Shown here: in pieces, positions 8,526 to 14,150 of the stretch
How positions within the stretch are numbered: position 1 is the stretch's first letter
How the letters are laid out: every line of letters starts with the position of its first letter
Origin: VAXT01 sp963850415
GTDB lineage: Bacteria; Actinomycetota; Thermoleophilia; Gaiellales; Gaiellaceae
Assembly (NCBI GenBank): GCA_963850415.1
Contig: CAWKLE010000002.1
Span: 620,001-684,000 of the forward strand
Reading direction: 5' to 3'
DNA length: 64,000 nucleotides
Notes under the pieces: generated by a model
Databases searched by the model: none
The model's input: the letters and a program-made list of their open reading frames with translations, nothing else
Told to the model about the DNA's origin: nothing
Translations under genes and position numbers: made by a program

Positions 8526-8777
8526 TTGTCGAGTGGCCCGAGCACACGCGGGCTATCGAAGCCGAGGCCGACGAGCCTGACTGATCTCGACCAAGAGATC
8601 GCCCGACTGGAGAGCTTGCTCTCGTCCGCGAGCCAGAGCGGCCGGGCGCGAGCCATCGAGTCGAACCTCGCACGGCTGCGACGCGAGCGCGAGCGAGTCG
8701 CGGAGGGCCCGAAGAAAGATCCTGCGCGCCCGAGCACCGACTACACGGCGCAGGAGGTAATGGATCGTGACTTCTAG
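8526..8777 (+). CDS. Small coiled-coil protein of unknown function
   Basis: Not recognised. The frame gives 83 aa from a TTG. Residues 17-58 form a heptad-like, charged amphipathic helix (LDQEIARLESLL, then ARLRRERERVAEG), and an acidic tail ends in TAQEVMDRDF. The composition is protein-like, unlike the arginine-rich shadow on the opposite strand. No Shine-Dalgarno precedes the TTG, so the true start could be further in. It ends 39 nt before tRNA-Pro and is independent of the flanking genes. It may be a real small protein or a remnant. Confidence 0.4.
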   Translation: MSSGPSTRGLSKPRPTSLTDLDQEIARLESLLSSASQSGRARAIESNLARLRRERERVAEGPKKDPARPSTDYTAQEVMDRDF

Positions 8778-8816
8778 GGCGAGACGGTCAGGCGAGAACG
8801 GCTAACCTGAGCCCCA

Positions 8817-8891
8817 CGGGGCGTGGCGCAGCCTGGTTAGCGCGCTAGTCTGGGGGACTAGAGGTCCCGAGTTCAAATCTCGGCGCCCCGA
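8817..8891 (+). tRNA. tRNA-Pro (anticodon GGG)
   Basis: 75-nt cloverleaf without an encoded CCA. The acceptor stem CGGGGCG pairs with CGCCCCG, followed by discriminator A. The anticodon stem CTAGT/ACTAG encloses the loop CTGGGGG with anticodon GGG, and the T arm is CCGAG-TTCAAAT-CTCGG. A TAACCT hexamer 8 nt upstream may be its -10. Its 3' half is the left attachment site of a decayed element. Confidence 0.95.
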
Positions 8892-8895
8892 TGAG

Positions 8896-8920
8896 AAAAC
8901 GCCCTGCAAGAGGGCGTTTT
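8896..8920 (+). terminator. Intrinsic terminator after tRNA-Pro
   Basis: Perfect 10-bp stem AAAACGCCCT / AGGGCGTTTT with a 5-nt loop, ending in a T run, 4 nt after the tRNA. It could also act on the minus strand. Confidence 0.85.
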
Positions 8921-8947
8921 CTGTGTCCGGGGTGGTGGGACAGTGGC

Positions 8948-9124
8948 TAGTCGAGCGCGCCCATACGCCTCGGAATTGCTCGCGTCGAAGGCTTCCAGCG
9001 CCGTCCGTGACCGTTCGAGGTGCTCCCCGAACAAGTGCGCGTAGGTCGCCTCGATCTGAATCGCCGACATGCCGGCCAGACGTGCAGGCTGATGTGCCGG
9101 AGTACCTGCGGCGGCGTTCCCGGT
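8948..9124 (-). pseudogene. Tyrosine recombinase (integrase) C-terminal remnant
   Basis: The minus-strand frame here reads as the end of a phage-type integrase: a RLAGMSAIQIEATYAHLFGEH segment matches the family pattern 'lGH.siq.T..Y.Hl', the region around the catalytic Tyr, followed by a short helical tail. The catalytic domain upstream (the Arg and His boxes) is absent, and the preceding residues look unrelated or frameshifted. Location and direction, pointing into tRNA-Pro, fit an integrase next to its attachment site. No function is expected. Confidence 0.6.
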
Positions 9125-9159
9125 ACCGCTCTTAAGCGGCAGGGACGCGCTCGGTGCCG

Positions 9160-9178
9160 GGCGGCGGGGTCGAACTCC
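9160..9178. repeat. 19-nt direct repeat, copy 1
   Basis: GGCGGCGGGGTCGAACTCC occurs here and again at 9501-9519, flanking the small membrane gene inside the decayed element. Its role is unknown. Confidence 0.6.
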
Positions 9179-9189
9179 TGGAAGGCGGC

Positions 9190-9417
9190 CTAGCCTCTTA
9201 CGTTCGGGTTCGAGTCGAAGGGCTTTCGCTCGGCTATCAGGTCCTCGGCTTCCTTGATCTTCCGACGATCCGCTAGGTAGAAGAGCAAGTAGACGAGCAG
9301 GAAGGCGAAGATCAAACCTCCGATCGCGCCGAATCGATAGAGGGCCCTGTCGACGATCAGCCACAGCGCGAATACGCCGATGGCGATCACGACAATGATT
9401 CCGATCAGTTTCCCCAC
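9190..9417 (-). CDS. Small two-helix membrane protein
   Basis: Not recognised. 75 aa from a GTG at 9417, chosen because a GGAAGGAGA Shine-Dalgarno sits about 7 nt upstream. Two hydrophobic helices (about residues 3-24 and 31-49) are followed by a basic/acidic cytoplasmic tail ending NPNVRG. It is the only gene inside the remnant of the tRNA-Pro element that has both a strong ribosome binding site and protein-like sequence, so it is either retained cargo or a host gene captured between the repeats. Confidence 0.6.
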   Translation of the reverse strand: MGKLIGIIVVIAIGVFALWLIVDRALYRFGAIGGLIFAFLLVYLLFYLADRRKIKEAEDLIAERKPFDSNPNVRG

Positions 9418-9500
9418 GAACCCGTCTCCTTCCGTGTTCCCTGGAGTTTCAGCCTGTCGACGGCATGCGGGCATCGCCCTAATGGGATGAAGTAGGGGCC

Positions 9501-9519
9501 GGCGGCGGGGTCGAACTCC
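9501..9519. repeat. 19-nt direct repeat, copy 2
   Basis: Identical to 9160-9178. The pair brackets the small membrane-protein gene and part of its upstream region. Confidence 0.6.
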
Positions 9520-9635
9520 CTGGCGCCGCGGGTGCTTCCCCGCCACTCGCCCGGCCAGGGTGAGCCTAGAACCTGGAAATCTCCTGCGGGTTGGCCACTT
9601 CCCGCCACCCCGTACCCCTAACCGCTGATTGACTG

Positions 9636-9677
9636 TGGGGGACTAGAGGTCCCGAGTTCAAAATCTCGGCGCTCCGA
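9636..9677 (+). repeat. tRNA-Pro 3'-half fragment (att-like repeat)
   Basis: 42 nt matching tRNA-Pro positions 8851-8891 except for one extra A in the T loop (9663) and one C-to-T change in the acceptor stem (9673). There is no 5' half, so it cannot be a functional tRNA. It marks the right end of the decayed element. Confidence 0.85.
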
Positions 9678-9933
9678 TTGAAATGCTCCATTCCGCAAGG
9701 GCCCAGATACCCGAACTGGTTCATGAGCATCGTCGGCAGACTCCACAACCCGAAGAGCCTCCGCTGCGGCTGCCCAGCCGAGTGTGTCTGCCAGCGCTCC
9801 GCAATCGGTCGAGCGCTTCGCTGGTACATCCCTGCCCGGTTTCACACGCCCGTGCCGCGTGAGCGGAAGCAGGCGCTTGACGGGCAGGGCATGACGTTCC
9901 GCAGCGAGTGAGGTCACTGGCGCGCCTCCGCGT
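9678..9933. other. Gene-free stretch right of the att repeat
   Basis: Short open frames exist on both strands but none has a ribosome binding site, a known domain or convincing composition. I see no RNA or repeat. It is probably eroded DNA between the element and corA. Confidence 0.5.
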
Positions 9934-10899
9934 CTAGATCCAGCGGCGACTGCGAGCGACGAAGAGTACGAGCAGGGCGATGCCGACCATCGCGGCGACC
10001 ACAACCCAGAACAGCCAGACAGTGTTGAAGAGGCCGACCTGGAAGTTCATGCCCATGATCCCGGCGAGCACCGTCGAGGGCAAGAGAACGACCGTGACCA
10101 GCGTGAGCACCTTCATGATGTCGTTCGTCCGCTGGCCGATGCGCGCGACGAGGAGGTCGAACGTGCCGAAGGTCGATTCCTTCGATTCGCGGGCGGCCTC
10201 CAGCGCCTGAGTCAGACGACTCTCCAGGGTGGAAAACTTCTCCGCCGAGCGCTCGGTCGAGAGTGCGTCGAGCTCCGGATGCGCCAACGCGACAACGACC
10301 TCGCGGTGCGGGGCGAGCGCCCGTCGCAGCGTCCCGATCGAACGGCGGAGCTCGACCAGCCGGGCCAGATCGTCGTCCACGTCGTGCGGAGTGCCGGACA
10401 TGACCTTCGCGTCCAGCTCCTCCAGCTCGCTCTCAACGGCTTCGAAGGCGCGGAAGTAGCCGGCGACGACCCACTCGAGGATCGCTGCGACAAACGAAGG
10501 CGCATCGAGGGCACCAACCTCGCCTCCGCCCTCGGCGCGCTCGCGAAACTCCTCGAGCACGTCGACCTTCCCGTGATGAGAGGTGACGATCCAGTTCGGG
10601 CCGAGCGCACATTCAAGGGGAGTGAGGACGGGCTCACCGTCGTCGACGCCGGCGGCGTACAGCGTCACATGCATCCGCTCGCCCGCGTCCACGAGAGACG
10701 CTCGGCCGGGCTGCTCGAGCAGCCTCTGTGCATTCTCCTCGTCGAGGTCCAGCGCTTCCTGCAGAGCCGCCACCTCGCCCTCGGTCGGATCTCGCAGGGC
10801 GAGCCAGAGCAACTGGTCGTCGGCGAGCTTCTCGAGCGCGCCACGCCAGTCCTCGACTTGCTCGGACTCTCGCTCGTCGAACAGGAAGACCGTGAGCAT
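9934..10899 (-). CDS. corA: CorA-family divalent metal ion transporter
   Basis: Magnesium/cobalt channel protein of the CorA family, 321 aa from the ATG at 10899. A large cytoplasmic domain with long charged helices (about residues 150-255) leads to two C-terminal transmembrane helices, the first ending in the signature GMNFQ near residues 284-288. Selectivity among Mg, Co, Ni or Zn cannot be told. An in-frame ATG at 10974 would add 25 basic residues; neither start has a clear Shine-Dalgarno, and family members commonly start near the MLTVFLF segment. The gene stands alone. Confidence 0.9.
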   Translation of the reverse strand: MLTVFLFDERESEQVEDWRGALEKLADDQLLWLALRDPTEGEVAALQEALDLDEENAQRLLEQPGRASLVDAGERMHVTLYAAGVDDGEPVLTPLECALGPNWIVTSHHGKVDVLEEFRERAEGGGEVGALDAPSFVAAILEWVVAGYFRAFEAVESELEELDAKVMSGTPHDVDDDLARLVELRRSIGTLRRALAPHREVVVALAHPELDALSTERSAEKFSTLESRLTQALEAARESKESTFGTFDLLVARIGQRTNDIMKVLTLVTVVLLPSTVLAGIMGMNFQVGLFNTVWLFWVVVAAMVGIALLVLFVARSRRWI

Positions 10900-11260
10900 C
10901 CCCCGTTGTTTCCAGAGCCCTCGCCGTTTCCCTGTGCGAAAGAGGGGCCATGCAGCAAACCCCGCGTCGCGCATGGCCCCTTGGCTCAGTACCCGTCTCC
11001 GACTCTCGTCGTAACCGCGAGGCTGTTAGGAGTTTGTGAAGCCTCTGAGCTCGCCGTAGGCCTCCACCAGCTAGCTACACTTTTCGGCGGCCACCTGTTT
11101 GTAGGCCCGGGCTCCACTTAGGAACCCTCCCTACCCGAACACGGAACCCGGATGCCTTCACAGGTGGCCCTACTCGGCCCGCTGGCGGCCGGTTCCCCAG
11201 CGGCTCGTTTGCTCTCGCCTCGGGAGGGGCATACTTGCCCTCCGAGAGAGAGGAGGACCC
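10900..11260. other. Gene-free stretch between corA and a small membrane gene
   Basis: Holds the upstream regions of corA (leftwards) and the 11261 gene (rightwards). A hairpin-capable sequence (11218-11246) just precedes the Shine-Dalgarno of the latter. Nothing else is recognised. Confidence 0.5.
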
Positions 11261-11527
11261 ATGTGGTGGATCATCCTGATCATCGTCGCCGTGCTCGTCG
11301 TCGCTGCCATCATCATCATCGGCGGCCGCCGCGCGCGGGAGCGACAGCTCGAGAACAAGCGGCAGGAAGCCGGTGAGCTTCGGACTCAGGCCGACCAGCA
11401 AGCCTCCCAGGCCGGCCAGCGCGCGTCGCTTGCCAAGGAGCAGGCGGAACAGGCCGAGCAGGAACGGGCGCAGGCCGAAGAAGCCCGCCGCCGTGCGGAC
11501 GAAGTCGATCCAGACGTAGCGACGTAG
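11261..11527 (+). CDS. Small membrane-anchored coiled-coil protein
   Basis: 88 aa with an excellent Shine-Dalgarno (GAGAGGAGG) 6 nt before the ATG. An N-terminal hydrophobic helix (residues 2-22) is followed by an Arg patch and then an alanine/glutamine/glutamate-rich helix (residues 28-80) with repeated EQAEQ and EQERAQAEEARRR blocks, which should form a long coiled coil. Such short anchor-plus-coil proteins are common and uncharacterised in soil actinobacteria. It sits 27 nt upstream of the arginase gene, which has its own putative leaderless promoter. The function is unknown. Confidence 0.75.
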   Translation: MWWIILIIVAVLVVAAIIIIGGRRARERQLENKRQEAGELRTQADQQASQAGQRASLAKEQAEQAEQERAQAEEARRRADEVDPDVAT

Positions 11528-11542
11528 CTGTCACAACGGCCG

Positions 11543-11548
11543 TAGGCT
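11543..11548 (+). promoter_or_regulatory. Putative leaderless -10 (TAGGCT) for the arginase gene
   Basis: TAGGCT sits 6 nt before the GTG at 11555. No Shine-Dalgarno precedes that GTG. Confidence 0.45.
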
Positions 11549-11554
11549 TCGCCC

Positions 11555-12448
11555 GTGCCGGCGACTCGCGTAGCGATCATCGGAGCTGCGCTCGATCTCG
11601 GCGCGGGCCGCCGCGGCGTCGACATGGGACCGTCGGCGATTCGCTACGCCGGTCTGAGCGAACGGCTCGAGCGCGCCGGAATCGAGGTCGAGGATCGTGG
11701 AAACGTCCAGGCGCCGCTCGCGGAGACGCGGGAGACCGGCACGGACAATGCCCGGTTTCTCGACGAGATCCTCGAGACGTGCACGCGGGTTGCGGTCGAG
11801 GTCGAAGCAGCTCGGGGCGACGGCCTGCTACCGCTCGTGCTCGGCGGCGACCATTCGATCGCGATGGGGTCGCTGAGCGGCCTGGCCGCGTCGGGACCGG
11901 GCGGCGTGCTGTGGCTGGACGCCCACGGCGACCTGAACACGCCCGACACGACGCCGTCGGGGAACGTCCACGGGATGCCGCTCGCCGCCGCGCTCGGGCT
12001 TTGTGACGGCTTCTCGCGCGACGGCCTGCGACTGCCCGCGGTCGACCCGCAGCGCGTGGCCCTGGTCGGGGTGCGCTCCCTCGATCCCGGGGAACAGGAG
12101 TTTGTTCGTGACCTTGGCGTCGCCGTCTACACGATCAGCGACCTCGACCGGCGCGGAATGGAGCCGGTCATCGCCGAGGCGCTCGAGCGCGTTGCCGGGG
12201 GGTCGTTCGTCCACGTCTCGGTCGACCTGGACGTCGTCGATCCAGAAGTGGCGCCCGGTGTCGGCGACCCGGTGCGCGGAGGCCTCTCGTACCGTGAGGT
12301 GCATCTCGCCCTGGAGCTCGTCGCGGAGGCCGGCGTGCTCGACGGTCTCGACCTCGTCGAGGTCAATCCGATCCACGACCACGAGAACACGACGGCCGGG
12401 CTGGCCGTCGAGCTGGCGGCCAGCGCGTTCGGCGTCAAGATCCTCTAG
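11555..12448 (+). CDS. rocF: Arginase (ureohydrolase family)
   Basis: Binuclear manganese ureohydrolase, 297 aa, most like arginase (L-arginine to ornithine plus urea). Metal-ligand motifs are complete: LGGDHS near residue 97, WLDAHGDLN near 121, SGNVHGMP near 135, and SVDLDVVDP near 223. The opening GRRGVDMGPSAIRY is the arginase rather than agmatinase form. The GTG start fits the leaderless pattern. It converges with the HutF-like gene, their stop codons sharing a CTAG palindrome, so formimidoylglutamase (same superfamily) is a weaker alternative given that neighbour. Confidence 0.9.
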   Translation: MPATRVAIIGAALDLGAGRRGVDMGPSAIRYAGLSERLERAGIEVEDRGNVQAPLAETRETGTDNARFLDEILETCTRVAVEVEAARGDGLLPLVLGGDHSIAMGSLSGLAASGPGGVLWLDAHGDLNTPDTTPSGNVHGMPLAAALGLCDGFSRDGLRLPAVDPQRVALVGVRSLDPGEQEFVRDLGVAVYTISDLDRRGMEPVIAEALERVAGGSFVHVSVDLDVVDPEVAPGVGDPVRGGLSYREVHLALELVAEAGVLDGLDLVEVNPIHDHENTTAGLAVELAASAFGVKIL

Positions 12449-13455
12449 AGGAAGACGTCGGCCGAGCAGCCGAAGACGAGCGCTGCGCGGGTGTTCGACT
12501 CGTCGAGCCCGACCAGTGAGGGATGATCGAGGTCGACCTCGGTGTCCGGCCACGCGTCGAGACCGAGTGCCGCAGCTCCTTCGCCGGCGCCGATCCGGAG
12601 CAACGTGTCTGGCGCGATGACGTTCCGGCGCAACGCGGACCGGCGCGCGATCCCCTCCAGCTCTCGGAGCTCCTCGAGCGGGTCGATACGCGCGTTCGAG
12701 TCCGAGCCGATGCAGATGGGAATGCCGCGCTCGAGGACGCGCTCGACCGGGAAGTACCCGTCGCCGAGATTCGCCTCGGTCGTGGGGCAGACGCAGATGC
12801 GCGAGCCGCTCTGGGCGAGGAGATCGAGCTCCGCGTCGTCGGCGTGCGTCGCGTGGACGACCGTCGTCCGCGGGCCCAGGCAGCCGTTCTTCGCGAGCAG
12901 CTCGATGGGCCGGATCCCGTGCTCCTCGATGCATTCCTCGATCTCGCGCGGCTGCTCGTCGGCGTGGACGTGCAGCGGGAGATCGTGCTCGGAGGCGTAG
13001 CTGCCGATCCGCGCGAGCCACCGCGGTGGGCAGGCCCGGACGGAGTGGGGGGCGAGGCCGACCCGGATCCCGCGTTCCCGCAGGTTCTCGACCTGGTTCA
13101 GGTACTCGGCCGGCGAGGCCTGGCGGAAGCGGGCGAGCCCGCCTCTCGCGTAGGCGGCGTAGAGGAGGACGAAGGTGATTCCCGCGGCTGCCGCGGCCTC
13201 GGCTGCTGCGAGCGCCTGCTCAAAGCCGAGGTAGTGGAACTCGCCGACCGCGGTGTAGCCGGCGGAACGCATCTCCCGGTACACCTGCTCGTAGTCGATG
13301 CGGACGCGCTCGGACGTCTGGCGCTCGGCGAGCTCGAGCATCGCGTCGCGCCACGTCCAGAAGTCGCCGCCGCCCTCGGTTCTGCCCCTGAGCGCACGCT
13401 GGAAGGCGTGGCTATGCGCGTTGACGAAGCCGGAGATCGTGAGCCGGTTCGCCAC
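12445..13455 (-). CDS. hutF: Amidohydrolase, formimidoylglutamate deiminase (HutF)-like
   Basis: Metal-dependent amidohydrolase of 336 aa. The HutF-type GFVNAHSHAFQRAL opening places His14 and His16 as metal ligands; later ligands are in LPLHVHADEQ, VVHATHADD and GSDSNARIDP. HutF converts N-formimidoyl-L-glutamate to N-formyl-L-glutamate in histidine breakdown. Characterised HutF proteins are about 450 aa with an N-terminal beta-sandwich half-domain that is absent here, and the C-terminus is short. The leaderless start signal supports the short N-terminus being real. Substrate assignment is by resemblance only; another amidohydrolase activity is possible. Confidence 0.75.
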   Translation of the reverse strand: MANRLTISGFVNAHSHAFQRALRGRTEGGGDFWTWRDAMLELAERQTSERVRIDYEQVYREMRSAGYTAVGEFHYLGFEQALAAAEAAAAAGITFVLLYAAYARGGLARFRQASPAEYLNQVENLRERGIRVGLAPHSVRACPPRWLARIGSYASEHDLPLHVHADEQPREIEECIEEHGIRPIELLAKNGCLGPRTTVVHATHADDAELDLLAQSGSRICVCPTTEANLGDGYFPVERVLERGIPICIGSDSNARIDPLEELRELEGIARRSALRRNVIAPDTLLRIGAGEGAAALGLDAWPDTEVDLDHPSLVGLDESNTRAALVFGCSADVFL

Positions 13456-13461
13456 GTGGCG

Positions 13462-13467
13462 ACGCTA
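13462..13467 (-). promoter_or_regulatory. Putative leaderless -10 (TAGCGT) for the HutF-like gene
   Basis: On the minus strand TAGCGT ends 6 nt before the GTG at 13455; no Shine-Dalgarno is present. Confidence 0.45.
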
Positions 13468-13595
13468 TCAGCCTCGCAGCCGGTACCCCCGACCTCCTCC
13501 CCGATGCGATCGTATCGAGCAAAGGCGCACGTGTCTGTCACGAAACGCGAGCAAATGCCGAGCAATCGATCCCCAGCGCTCTATCCTTGACCACG

Positions 13596-14150
13596 ATGTC
13601 CGCACCCGCGGTCTCCGCTCCGCTGGCGCGCGTTCCGAACGCGCTCACGATCCTGCGGCTGTTCCTGATCCCGCTCTTCGCCGCGCTGCTCATTCCGGCC
13701 GACGGGGGGTACAGCTGGCCGGCCGCGATCGTCTTCGGCATCGCGGCCATCACCGATCAGGTCGACGGTTGGCTCGCCCGGCGCTGGGACGTCGAATCGG
13801 CGTTCGGCAAGGTCGCCGACCCGCTCGCCGACCGTCTGATGATCGATGCGGCGGTGATCATCCTGGTCGCTCTCCACCACCGCCTCCCGTGGGTCGCCCT
13901 CGTGCTGATCGTTGCCCGGGACGCGCTCCTCATCGGCGGGTACAGGCTGCTCGTGCCTGACGGCTACGAGCTCAACGTCAACTTTCTGGGCAAGCTCGCG
14001 ACCTGGGTGCTGTACGCGTCCCTCGTCTTCGTGATGATCACCCACCAGGGAACGCAGTGGCCGCTCTGGTGCTTCTGGATCGGCCTCGTGCTCGCGCTCG
14101 CCGCCGGAGCCCAGTACGCGTACTCGGCCGTGAGAGGAACGAGCGAATGA
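13596..14150 (+). CDS. pgsA: CDP-alcohol phosphatidyltransferase (PgsA-like)
   Basis: Membrane phospholipid synthase of 184 aa, probably phosphatidylglycerophosphate synthase (CDP-diacylglycerol plus glycerol 3-phosphate). The CDP-alcohol motif is complete: DQVDGWLARRWDVESAFG continues into KVADPLADR (residues about 53-79), giving the D-D-G-A-R-G-D-D pattern. Four to six hydrophobic helices are present. I prefer the ATG at 13596 over the TTG at 13587; a TATCCT lies 8 nt upstream. The stop overlaps the next gene as ATGA. Phosphatidylinositol-phosphate synthase is a less likely alternative. Confidence 0.88.
   Translation: MSAPAVSAPLARVPNALTILRLFLIPLFAALLIPADGGYSWPAAIVFGIAAITDQVDGWLARRWDVESAFGKVADPLADRLMIDAAVIILVALHHRLPWVALVLIVARDALLIGGYRLLVPDGYELNVNFLGKLATWVLYASLVFVMITHQGTQWPLWCFWIGLVLALAAGAQYAYSAVRGTSE

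Larger units (their letters stand above)
8851..9677. mobile_element. Decayed integrative element at tRNA-Pro
   Basis: A short degenerate island. Its left edge is the 3' half of the intact tRNA-Pro (8851-8891) and its right edge is a near-perfect copy of that half (9636-9677), the direct-repeat signature left by tyrosine-recombinase integration into a tRNA. Next to the tRNA, on the minus strand, are remains of an integrase C-terminus. Only one apparently intact small membrane-protein gene survives inside. At about 0.8 kb the element must have lost most of its cargo. The boundaries are seen in sequence; the mechanism is inferred from family knowledge. Confidence 0.7.

Noticed and set aside
9636..9677. 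Second tRNA-Pro gene
   Set aside because: Only the 3' half is present and its T loop carries an extra base; it is an att-like fragment.
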